A DNA stretch of 64,000 nucleotides from Bacteroidales bacterium (GTDB lineage Bacteria > Bacteroidota > Bacteroidia > Bacteroidales > UBA12077): the NCBI GenBank assembly GCA_027859205.1, contig JAQIBH010000090.1, positions 1-64,000 of the forward strand. The letters run 5' to 3'. This document shows positions 1 through 8,629 of the stretch, in pieces (the first letter of the stretch is position 1; each line of letters begins with the position of its first letter). The notes below the pieces were generated by a model that had not been told where the DNA came from, made no database searches, and was given only the letters and a program-made list of their open reading frames with translations. The position numbers were made by a program, and so were the translations under genes.

Positions 1-684
1 GACTAATCCATCACGATCTCTATCAAAAGGTCTGCTTGCTTTTTGTGGTTCATTTTCTTTAATTGAAAAAGCACTTAAACCATCAAAACTTCCCATTGAG
101 TGGTGGTTAATTTCTTGTCCACCACCACAAATAATAATATCTTGTAAACCACTTTTAATAAAGTTATATCCTATTCCAAGTGCATGTGAACCACTAGCAC
201 AAGCAGCACTTACGGTGAGATTTATTCCTCGTAGTTTAAATATAGTCGATAAATTCATTGTAATGGTAGAATTCATCGATTGAAAAATTGCTCCTGAACC
301 TAAAAGAGCAGTATCCTTTTTTTCTTTTAATAAATCATAAGAATTAACTATTGATTTGGCTGAGCTATCATTTCCATATAATATTCCAACATCGTTATTA
401 TCAAGAAAATCATCATCAATTTTTGCTTGATTTAAAGCTTCAAGGGTAGCAATATAAGCATATTCTCCTTCTTCGGCCAATCCTATTCGCTGACGACGTT
501 TTAATTTCCCCTTTAAATCTGGACGTTCAATTATACCTGTAAGACCTGAACGAAAGCCTAAATCTTTTCTTAATTGTTCAAATCCAACTCCAGAAGCACC
601 AACGTAAAGAGATTTATTTACTTCTTCAATATTTTTACCGATCGTAGAATAAATTCCCATTCCTGTTATTACAACTCTATTCAT
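1..684 (-). CDS. beta-ketoacyl-ACP synthase (KS), partial; C-terminus lies off the left edge
   Basis: Reverse-strand translation starts MNRVVITGMGIYSTIGKN and contains the active-site region VSAACASGSHALGIGYNFIKSG, typical of FabF/KS enzymes; open to window edge. Confidence 0.9.
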   Translation of the reverse strand, partial: MNRVVITGMGIYSTIGKNIEEVNKSLYVGASGVGFEQLRKDLGFRSGLTGIIERPDLKGKLKRRQRIGLAEEGEYAYIATLEALNQAKIDDDFLDNNDVGILYGNDSSAKSIVNSYDLLKEKKDTALLGSGAIFQSMNSTITMNLSTIFKLRGINLTVSAACASGSHALGIGYNFIKSGLQDIIICGGGQEINHHSMGSFDGLSAFSIKENEPQKASRPFDRDRDGLV

Positions 685-708
685 AGATATATTATCGTAA
701 TTTATTTA

Positions 709-1437
709 TTAAGTATAAAGTCCACCATTAACCGAAATTACTTCGCCTGTTATATACGATGCTTTTGGCGATGCTAAAAATGAAACAACACTTGCTACTT
801 CTTCAGCATTTCCAAATCTACTCATTGGTATAAGACGTTTATATTCTTTTTCTTCAAGCTCTTTAGTCATATCTGTTTTAATAAAACCCGGAGCAACACA
901 ATTAACTGTTATATTCTTCTTTCCAACTTCTTGAGCCAACGCTTTACTAGCTGCAATAACACCACCTTTAGCTGCAGAATAATTAGTTTGTCCCGGTAAT
1001 CCTTTGATGCCAGATAAGGAAACAATATTGACAATTCTGCCATACCTGTTAATGATCATATCTTGCATTAAAAACTTTGTAATATAATAAAAACTATCAA
1101 GATTTGTATTCAAAACATCCTTCCAGTCCTCATCTTTCATCCACACAATTAAAGCATCTTTTCTTATTCCTGCATTATTTATTAATACTTCAATAACTGA
1201 CTCTGGATTTTTTTCTTTCCATTTCCCCAAAGAAGTTCTAATTTCTTCTGGATTTGCAACATCAAATTGAACTAACTCGCCAGAACCTCCATTACTTTTT
1301 ATTTGATTTAAAGTATTTTCAGCTTCTTTGGTGTTACTTCTATAATTAATTAATACATGATATCCTTGTTCCGCAATTTCTAAACAAATTGCTTTACCTA
1401 TTCCTCTTGAACCACCAGTAACTAATGCAAATTTCAT
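709..1437 (-). CDS. fabG: 3-oxoacyl-ACP reductase, FabG-like SDR
   Basis: TGGSRGIGKA Rossmann motif, NNAG, YSAAKGG catalytic motif. Confidence 0.92.
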   Translation of the reverse strand: MKFALVTGGSRGIGKAICLEIAEQGYHVLINYRSNTKEAENTLNQIKSNGGSGELVQFDVANPEEIRTSLGKWKEKNPESVIEVLINNAGIRKDALIVWMKDEDWKDVLNTNLDSFYYITKFLMQDMIINRYGRIVNIVSLSGIKGLPGQTNYSAAKGGVIAASKALAQEVGKKNITVNCVAPGFIKTDMTKELEEKEYKRLIPMSRFGNAEEVASVVSFLASPKASYITGEVISVNGGLYT

Positions 1438-1442
1438 AATAA

Positions 1443-2981
1443 TTAATTTATGCGGTTTAGTTTGTTTTTAATCAAATACCGCTTAATATTTTCAATATGT
1501 TTATATAAAGGAGCATCCTCAATAAATTTAGGAACAATTGATCTCATTTCGTCATATAACTCTTTAGCAGGTGTAGAAAGTTTGTTCTTAAAATCCATAA
1601 AATCAATAATCTGTAATAAGCTAATGAATTTAATTGCCAATATTTCAAATGTGTTTTCTACAACTTTTTTTGTCATCAAAGCAGCATTAGTACCCATACT
1701 TACAATATCTTGGTTATCGCCATTATTAGGAATACTATGCACATACATAGGATTCGATAATGTTTGATTTTCAGCAGTTGTAGAAGTTGCTGTAAATTGA
1801 GCAGCCTGCATACCTAAGTTCAATCCTAAAACGCCTAAATTAGCAAAAGGTGGGAATTTCTCGTTTAACTTATTGTTATATAAATAATTTAATTGTCTTT
1901 CGACAAGCATTGACATTTTAGTAATTACTATTTTTAATTTATCCATTTCTAAAGAAACGTAATCGCCGTGAAAATTACCACCATGAAAAACATCAATATT
2001 TTCACTGTCAATAATTGGATTGTCGTTTACAGAATTTACCTCATTAATTAGAACTTTCTCTACATTTTGTATAGTTTCATACACAGGGCCTAAAACTTGA
2101 GGAACGCAACGAAGTGAATAATATTCTTGTACTTTATCTTTAATAATACCAACATCAACATGGTTATATAAATGATCAGCTCTCTTTTTAATAAGTTTGC
2201 TTGATTCAACCATTTTTCGCATTTCAGCTGCAATAAGGTTTTGACCTTTGTGAAGTTTAACCTGATTTAGTTCTTTAGAAAAATGATCGTCGTACGATTC
2301 TACAACTTCGTTAATGATACTTGATGATGCAACTGCCCAATTAAGAAGATTTTTAGAATGAATTAGATTAATAATACCTATACCTGTCATACATGAAGTA
2401 CCATTAATTATGGCTAGTCCTTCACGAAGATGAACTTTTAAAGGTGAAAGCTTATTTTCATCAAAAACTTCTTTCGCCGGACGGAATTCACCATTAAACC
2501 AAATCTCTCCTTCACCAATTAAATTTAATGCTAAATGCGACAGCTGAACTAAATCACCACTTGCACCAACGCCACCATGTTCAAATATTTTTGGATATAA
2601 GTCTCTATTAATGAATTCTTTAAGTAAAAATACAACTTCGTTATGAATACCCGAATAACCTCGCATTAAAGTGTTTAATCGAGTAATCATTAGTGCCTTT
2701 ACATATAAATTTGGAATTGTATTACCTGATCCGGCAGCATGACTTCGAATAAGATTGTATTGAAGTGCTTTTTGATCCTCATCGCTAATTTTATATTGAG
2801 CCATTGGACCAAAACAGGTATTTATTCCATAAATAACCTTGTTTTTAGAAAATTCGTCCAAGAAATTAAAATTATCTTGTACTTTTTCTAAAGCTTTAGT
2901 ATTTAAATCAACTTTTTCTCCTTCAAAAAGAATTTTATTAAAATCTTCAAGATTCAGATTTTCTTCCCCAATAATTATCAT
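1443..2981 (-). CDS. HAL/PAL/TAL family aromatic amino acid ammonia-lyase
   Basis: MIO triad region GGVGASGDLVQLSHLAL; strong similarity by eye to flexirubin-associated TAL sequences (NKVIYGxNT.FGPMAQY, QYNLIRSH, GGNFHGDYVSLEMDKLKIVITK). Confidence 0.93.
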   Translation of the reverse strand: MIIIGEENLNLEDFNKILFEGEKVDLNTKALEKVQDNFNFLDEFSKNKVIYGINTCFGPMAQYKISDEDQKALQYNLIRSHAAGSGNTIPNLYVKALMITRLNTLMRGYSGIHNEVVFLLKEFINRDLYPKIFEHGGVGASGDLVQLSHLALNLIGEGEIWFNGEFRPAKEVFDENKLSPLKVHLREGLAIINGTSCMTGIGIINLIHSKNLLNWAVASSSIINEVVESYDDHFSKELNQVKLHKGQNLIAAEMRKMVESSKLIKKRADHLYNHVDVGIIKDKVQEYYSLRCVPQVLGPVYETIQNVEKVLINEVNSVNDNPIIDSENIDVFHGGNFHGDYVSLEMDKLKIVITKMSMLVERQLNYLYNNKLNEKFPPFANLGVLGLNLGMQAAQFTATSTTAENQTLSNPMYVHSIPNNGDNQDIVSMGTNAALMTKKVVENTFEILAIKFISLLQIIDFMDFKNKLSTPAKELYDEMRSIVPKFIEDAPLYKHIENIKRYLIKNKLNRIN

Positions 2982-3164
2982 CTCCGTTGTATGTTGTTTA
3001 AATTGGTTAATATAAGCGCGTTAGCATTTAAGTTGTTTTTTGAATATGCAAATTTAATAAATACTTTGAAGAATCCTTAAATTCCAAACCGTTTTAGTAG
3101 AAATTTTGGTGAATTCATGAAAACCGTAAACAAACGTGGTTTTTATAGAGCATGTAATTTATTT

Positions 3165-3190
3165 TAATATATTAATTTTGGCCCTAAGTT
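3165..3190 (+). promoter_or_regulatory. Possible Bacteroidetes -7 element (TAATTTTG, fits TAnnTTTG) in the divergent intergenic region
   Basis: TAATTTTG at 3173-3180, upstream of the ORF at 3286; no clear -33 element identified. Confidence 0.3.
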
Positions 3191-3285
3191 AATTTGAATT
3201 ATTTTCGTGATCTTAATCTTAAATCACAACAATACAGATAATTTAGAAATTTTAAAGCTAAAATAATTGTTGAAAACCGTAGTAC

Positions 3286-3786
3286 ATGAAAGAAAAAGAT
3301 GCTTACATAGAATATGAACCGCAACAACTGATAATGTATGTTGAAAAGGAAGACGGTACATTTGGTCCTATTCAAACAGGCTCGTTTATCTCAAAAAATT
3401 ACTTAGATGATTTTTGGGAGAAAATGCTTAAGCTAAGAAAATCTTTACTGGAACAGTTGAAAAATAATGAAATAACTTGCGTTTATTTTTATAAAATCAT
3501 TCATGATTTTAATGATGTTGAATTAGCTCGTAGGGCAGGAATTCCTATTTATAAAGTTAAGAAACATCAAAAAGTAAAATCATTCAAAAATATAAAGTTG
3601 TTGGATTTACAAAAATATGCTTATGCTTTTGATGTTCCCGTTTCAAACCTATTTCAAGCAGTAGTTGTTGATGATAACGAAAATAGGGCTGAGACAGAAT
3701 TAGAGAAACAACCAATAATTGTTAAGCAAATTAAAACAGATAATCCAAATTTAGTAATTACAAAAATAGAAGTAAATAAAAAATGA
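3286..3786 (+). CDS. HTH/XRE-like small protein, possible cluster regulator
   Basis: Helix-turn-helix-like segment (DFNDVELARRAGIPIYKVKKHQK...LQKYAYAFDVPVSNLF); ATGA overlap with next ORF. Confidence 0.6.
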   Translation: MKEKDAYIEYEPQQLIMYVEKEDGTFGPIQTGSFISKNYLDDFWEKMLKLRKSLLEQLKNNEITCVYFYKIIHDFNDVELARRAGIPIYKVKKHQKVKSFKNIKLLDLQKYAYAFDVPVSNLFQAVVVDDNENRAETELEKQPIIVKQIKTDNPNLVITKIEVNKK

Positions 3787-4796
3787 TAATAGAATCTTTT
3801 AATCATAAAATGGCTGCTCACTGCGAGTCTGGAACACTGACAGCATTGATAAAACATAAAGGACTTGAAATAAAGGAACCAATGATTTTTGGTTTAGGAA
3901 GCGGTATGTATTTTGGATATTTAAGTCGTACTCCTAATTTAAGCTTCCCAATGTTTATTTTAAGAACCAAACCTGGAAAGTTAAGGAAGAAAATTGCTAA
4001 AAGAACTGATATAAAATTTATAACTCAAAAATTCAAAGATCAAGAAAAAGCAGAACAGGAATTGGATCGACTAATTGGAGAAGATATTCCTGTTGCTTGC
4101 CAAGTTGATTTTTATTATATGGATTATATACCACAATGGGAAAGAGTTCATGCTAATATCCATTTTATTACAATTATTGGAAAAGAGGGAGACGAATATA
4201 TCGTTAGTGATAGCTATTACCCGAAATTAGCTAGAATACATAAAGATAAATTGCGAAAAGCTAGATTTGCAGGTGGGTATTTAGCTCCAAAAGGTTTTAT
4301 GTATTACATTGAATCTGTTCCAGAAAGTATCGATTATAAGCAATTAATTCCAGTAGCGATTAAAAATACAATAAACAATATGATTGGTGTTCAGCCACCT
4401 TTTATTGGAGTTAGAGGGATTCGAACTTTTGCTAAAAAACTTCAAGGATGGCCTAAATTAACGAGAGATGTTGATCATTTATCGCACGAGGTGATGAAAA
4501 TTAATGTTTTTCTTGAAGATCAAGGAACTGGTGGAGGTGGATTTCGATTTTTATATGCTACGTTTCTTCGTCAAGCTTCAGAAATTCTTAATAATAAAGA
4601 ATTAGATGAAATGTCAAAAAAGATGATGGAAATAGGAGATGGTTGGAGAAATATTTCTTACTTTGCAGCCAAGATCGGGAAAAACAGAGATTTAGAATCG
4701 GATAGACTTCAAGAACTTGGCCAATTGATAAATGAAAGAGCCGAAGCAGAAGATAAATTTTATAATGAATTAAAAACAGTAGTTAATAATATTTAA
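3783..4796 (+). CDS. BtrH N-terminal domain protein (butirosin BtrH-like, with C-terminal DUF4872-like region)
   Basis: MAAHCESGTLTALIKHKGLEIKEPMIFGLGSGMYFGYL matches BtrH_N (conserved Cys and GLGSG); ADSYYP-like VSDSYYPKLARI segment. Confidence 0.82.
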   Translation: MIIESFNHKMAAHCESGTLTALIKHKGLEIKEPMIFGLGSGMYFGYLSRTPNLSFPMFILRTKPGKLRKKIAKRTDIKFITQKFKDQEKAEQELDRLIGEDIPVACQVDFYYMDYIPQWERVHANIHFITIIGKEGDEYIVSDSYYPKLARIHKDKLRKARFAGGYLAPKGFMYYIESVPESIDYKQLIPVAIKNTINNMIGVQPPFIGVRGIRTFAKKLQGWPKLTRDVDHLSHEVMKINVFLEDQGTGGGGFRFLYATFLRQASEILNNKELDEMSKKMMEIGDGWRNISYFAAKIGKNRDLESDRLQELGQLINERAEAEDKFYNELKTVVNNI

Positions 4797-4808
4797 TATT
4801 TAGGTAGA

Positions 4809-5084
4809 ATGGGAGAAAATGTTGGTACAGATCTGAAAGCGGATATTAAGAAAATGATTATTGAAACATTAAATATAGAAGATGTTACATCAGAGGATAT
4901 TGGTGATGAATTAATCCTTTTTGGTGGCGATAATACTTTAGGTTTAGATTCAATTGATGCAATAGAGCTTGTAATGGCACTTCAACGAGATTTTAAAGTT
5001 CGTCTTGATGATCAAAATCTTGCTCGTGAGGTATTAGTAAATGTTAATTCAATTGCAAATTTTATTCAAAGCAAATCAGAATAG
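4809..5084 (+). CDS. acyl carrier protein
   Basis: Phosphopantetheine site GLDSIDAIELVMALQ; 91 aa. Confidence 0.9.
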   Translation: MGENVGTDLKADIKKMIIETLNIEDVTSEDIGDELILFGGDNTLGLDSIDAIELVMALQRDFKVRLDDQNLAREVLVNVNSIANFIQSKSE

Positions 5085-5120
5085 AAACTTACAAATTATA
5101 ATTCCAATTAAAATTAGAAT

Positions 5121-6209
5121 ATGAAAAGTGCTTACCTGTTAGCCGGGATGAGACTATCTAGATTCATAAAAATTATTATGAAAAATGGAATGTGTTTTTA
5201 TCCTAAATATTTGGTGAGATTTCTATTTCTTTTTCAGAATGGAATATGGGCTTCAATTTTTCATAGAAAAGAAAAATCTATATATGGAGATAGAATTAAA
5301 ACGCATAAATTATCTGATGATCCAATAATAATAATAGGACATTGGAGAACAGGTAGTACTTTTTTACATCAGTTATTAGCTTTTGATTCCAATTTAGTAA
5401 CTTCAAATGTTTTTCAGGGGTCAATTCCCGACAGCTTTTTAACATCGAGAAAATCTTATGAACCAATTATGGGTAGAGCTCTTAAAGGTACTCGACCAAT
5501 GGATCAGGTAAAACTTAGTATGGATGAGCCTTTGGAGGACGAATATGCACTTTTCCGATTAACAAGTTATTCACCACTTGAACATGTAATTTTTCCAAAA
5601 TCAAAGGAATATTTTTTGAATCATTTTCCTGATTTTTTGCCCACAAACGAAAAACTTTTAAAGTGGAAAGAGGCCGTTAAATATTTTTATAAAAAGTTAA
5701 CGCTTGAAAATAATAAAGTTATTTTGATTAAAAATCCATTTCATTCTTTTAGGATTAAAGTATTAAATGAAATATTCCCAAATGCCAGATATATTCATAT
5801 TATTCGTCATCCACATAAAGTAGTACCTTCTACTATTCGTATGTGGAATATTGTTGGTACTCAAAACAGTATGAATAATAAATGGACAAAACCAAAAGTA
5901 CATGAAACAAGTAATTTACTAGTAAAGATGATGCAGAAGGTTGACTCAGACTTGTCGGAAATATCGAAAGATCGGTATTTCGAAATAAAGTTCGAGGATT
6001 TGGAGAAAGATCCGATAAATGAAATAAAATCAATTTATAAGCATCTAAATGTTGATTTTTCAAGTGAATTTGAGAAACAAATTAATAAGTTTTTAATTTC
6101 AGTAAAGGAATACCAAAAAAATAAATATATAATGCCGGAAGGCGATAAGCTGGAAATCAATAACATCCTAAAATCGTGGATGGCAGAGAAGAATTATAGT
6201 TTGGATTAG
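5121..6209 (+). CDS. sulfotransferase family protein
   Basis: PAPS-binding-like PIIIIGHWRTGSTFLHQLLA and 3'-phosphate-binding-like YIHIIRHPHKVVPSTIRMW. Confidence 0.85.
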   Translation: MKSAYLLAGMRLSRFIKIIMKNGMCFYPKYLVRFLFLFQNGIWASIFHRKEKSIYGDRIKTHKLSDDPIIIIGHWRTGSTFLHQLLAFDSNLVTSNVFQGSIPDSFLTSRKSYEPIMGRALKGTRPMDQVKLSMDEPLEDEYALFRLTSYSPLEHVIFPKSKEYFLNHFPDFLPTNEKLLKWKEAVKYFYKKLTLENNKVILIKNPFHSFRIKVLNEIFPNARYIHIIRHPHKVVPSTIRMWNIVGTQNSMNNKWTKPKVHETSNLLVKMMQKVDSDLSEISKDRYFEIKFEDLEKDPINEIKSIYKHLNVDFSSEFEKQINKFLISVKEYQKNKYIMPEGDKLEINNILKSWMAEKNYSLD

Positions 6210-6264
6210 ATTATTTTTTTGATAATTTTATCCGATTGAAAATAAAGAAAATAAGAGTATATAT

Positions 6265-7539
6265 ATGAAATTTCAGTTAATATTTCCAAAATGGAGAAAG
6301 CTTGAGGGGCAAACAACTTTTAACTTACCACCTCATGGAGCAGTAGTTTTTGCAGCAACAATACCAGATTATGTTGAAGTTGAGTTTATTGATAATAATC
6401 TTGAGGAACTTAAATATGACGATGATGTTGATTTTGTTGGCATCTCGATGCTATTGACCACTCAAATTAAAAACGGATGGGCAATTGCAGATGAATACAG
6501 GAAACGTGGTAAAAAAGTTATATTCGGTGGTATAGCAACAATGTTACATGCCGAAGAAACAATGCTGCATGCGGATTCTGTTTTTCTTGGTGAGGCCGAA
6601 AGTCATATGGATAAGGTATTCAGTGATTTTAAAAACGGCGAATTAAAGCAAGTATATAATCATATGAATGATTTGCCTCCAATAGAAATTGTGGGTCCAG
6701 CTCGTCGCGATTTATATAAACGCGAATTATATTACCACAAAGGAGTGCAAATGGTTGATTTATTTCATGCCTCTCGTGGTTGTAAATATAGCTGTTATCC
6801 TTGTGCAGTATCCTATTTAGGAGGAAGAAATTTTCGTCCAAGACCAATTGATAAAGTTGTTGAAGAGCTTGCTACAATTGAAAATAATAGACTGTTTATT
6901 GTCGATAACTCATTGGCACAAGATACACAGTGGGAAAAAGATTTGTTTAAGGAAATGATACCCTTTAAGAAAAAATGGGTTAGTCATACTATCGAAGATA
7001 AACCGGAAGTTTTGGATTTGGCCGCTCAGGCCGGTGCATGGTACGTTTATCAAGCGGTTTTCGATACTTCTGATTATATTAGAAGACGCGTTAAACAATA
7101 TCATGATTATGGAATTGGTGTTGAAGGTACAATCCTTTTGGGCTTGGATAATCAAACAGAAGATGATATAAAAAGGTTAATTGATTTCTTATTAGAAATT
7201 GATCTTGATTTGGCGGAATTTACAGTATTGGCTCCATTTCCACATACAAAGGCGTATGTTGATTTAGTAAAACAAAACCGTATCTTTAATAAAGATTGGA
7301 ACGATTATAACGCTGGGCAGGTGGTATATCAACCAAAACATATGAGTCCTGAGAGATTACAGGAATTGTATCAATATGCGTGGGATACATTTTATAAAGA
7401 TGAATCTCAAGAAGAAAAAATGTTTAAGCTTTTGAAAAAAGTAGTTTCTCGTGAAATAGAAGATGGAACTTTCAGAAAACCTGTAAAAGATTTATCAAGA
7501 TTAAGCTTTGGTAAAAATGTTAAACATAAAATTTCGTAA
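6265..7539 (+). CDS. B12-binding domain / radical SAM protein
   Basis: N-terminal cobalamin-binding-like fold (DFVGISMLLTTQI...KVIFGGIATMLHAEE) then ASRGCKYSCYPCAVSYLGG (CxxxCxxC). Confidence 0.9.
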   Translation: MKFQLIFPKWRKLEGQTTFNLPPHGAVVFAATIPDYVEVEFIDNNLEELKYDDDVDFVGISMLLTTQIKNGWAIADEYRKRGKKVIFGGIATMLHAEETMLHADSVFLGEAESHMDKVFSDFKNGELKQVYNHMNDLPPIEIVGPARRDLYKRELYYHKGVQMVDLFHASRGCKYSCYPCAVSYLGGRNFRPRPIDKVVEELATIENNRLFIVDNSLAQDTQWEKDLFKEMIPFKKKWVSHTIEDKPEVLDLAAQAGAWYVYQAVFDTSDYIRRRVKQYHDYGIGVEGTILLGLDNQTEDDIKRLIDFLLEIDLDLAEFTVLAPFPHTKAYVDLVKQNRIFNKDWNDYNAGQVVYQPKHMSPERLQELYQYAWDTFYKDESQEEKMFKLLKKVVSREIEDGTFRKPVKDLSRLSFGKNVKHKIS

Positions 7540-7553
7540 TAAATATTTATAAC

Positions 7554-7931
7554 ATGAACACTAAAGTTGATGATTATCAAGATCAGGTTTATAATTTTAA
7601 TGGATTGTGGGATCTCCCTTCAATTTGTGGATTGAAAATTGTAAAAAAAGGAAAGAATACTTTTATTATTGTAACAGATTTATATGACGAAAATCCTGGA
7701 ACATCGATAACAGAATGGAATACAAAGCTTGCAAAAGAGATTTGTGATAAATATAGCATTGATTATAATCAGATAATTTATATTGAACATACTCCTAATA
7801 AACAAACGAAACTATCATTTAATCAAGAATCGTTTTTTAAAGTTAGCTTTGATATTTATGATGATAAATTTGAAAATCCTCAATGGCAAGAAATAACAAA
7901 AGAAGAAATTGATAAATTATTAACTGTTTAA
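7554..7931 (+). CDS. hypothetical protein in biosynthetic operon
   Basis: Tightly packed 125-aa ORF between radical SAM and ACP genes; no motif recognised. Confidence 0.75.
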   Translation: MNTKVDDYQDQVYNFNGLWDLPSICGLKIVKKGKNTFIIVTDLYDENPGTSITEWNTKLAKEICDKYSIDYNQIIYIEHTPNKQTKLSFNQESFFKVSFDIYDDKFENPQWQEITKEEIDKLLTV

Positions 7932-7942
7932 ATTATAATATA

Positions 7943-8245
7943 ATGGCTCAAATTACAGATAAAACGAGGGATGAAGTTAAGGAAGTTGTTTTGGATTTTT
8001 TTGCTGAGGAATGTGAAATGGAGCTTGATGAAATATCTGAAGATTCAAATATCATAAGTGATTTAGATGGCGACTCTTTAATGTTTTTAGAATTAATTGA
8101 AATATTCAAAAAGAAGTTTAATTTAAATATAGAATTAAAAACAATTGGGAAATACTCTATAAAGAATCCGGTTCAAACTATTGGCGAATTAATTGATATG
8201 CAATTGCTTATTATTGAGCATGAAAACAACATTCTTGATATGTAA
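7943..8245 (+). CDS. acyl carrier protein (second)
   Basis: DLDGDSLMFLELIEIFKKKF phosphopantetheine-site motif; 100 aa. Confidence 0.88.
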   Translation: MAQITDKTRDEVKEVVLDFFAEECEMELDEISEDSNIISDLDGDSLMFLELIEIFKKKFNLNIELKTIGKYSIKNPVQTIGELIDMQLLIIEHENNILDM

Positions 8246-8254
8246 AACAATCAC

Positions 8255-8626
8255 ATGATTTTTGGATGTGGTATTGATATAGAAGAAATAGAAAGATTTA
8301 ATAAACATTATTTTGATAAAGGTATATTATCGAATTTAGTTTATGATATTTTTACATCTAAAGAAATTGAAAACTTTTCAGTTTTTGGGAAAGAAGCCTT
8401 TTTAAAAGGCTTTTCTTTTAAAGAAGCATTTTATAAAGCACTAGATAATACAGATGTAGATTTCAAAGACATAGAAATTATTTTTTCAAACGATAAGGAT
8501 TTTGAGATTTTTACCTCAAATAGAATAAAGGAGATACTTATGAAGGAAAGAATTACTGATATCACTGCAAGTTTTCATATAAGTGACCAGTACGTTGTTT
8601 TCAAGGTTTTGTTAAAAAAATTATAA
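8255..8626 (+). CDS. 4'-phosphopantetheinyl transferase, AcpS-type
   Basis: GCGIDIEEIERF and FSFKEAFYKAL match AcpS-family metal/CoA-binding motifs. Confidence 0.88.
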   Translation: MIFGCGIDIEEIERFNKHYFDKGILSNLVYDIFTSKEIENFSVFGKEAFLKGFSFKEAFYKALDNTDVDFKDIEIIFSNDKDFEIFTSNRIKEILMKERITDITASFHISDQYVVFKVLLKKL

Positions 8627-8629
8627 ATA

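Noticed and set aside
574-777. Short ORFs opposite long coding genes, e.g. 574-777, 1450-1767, 3654-3857, 18226-18591, 20683-20961, 34365-34637, 61118 region
   Set aside because: Each is antisense or frame-shifted to a well-supported CDS and has low-complexity composition; no independent coding evidence.
1443-2981. Histidine ammonia-lyase (hutH) call based on the SH selectivity-type motif (IRSHAAGSG)
   Set aside because: Flavobacterium-type TALs carry a similar RSHSSG segment and the neighbourhood is polyketide-like with no hut genes; substrate left open.
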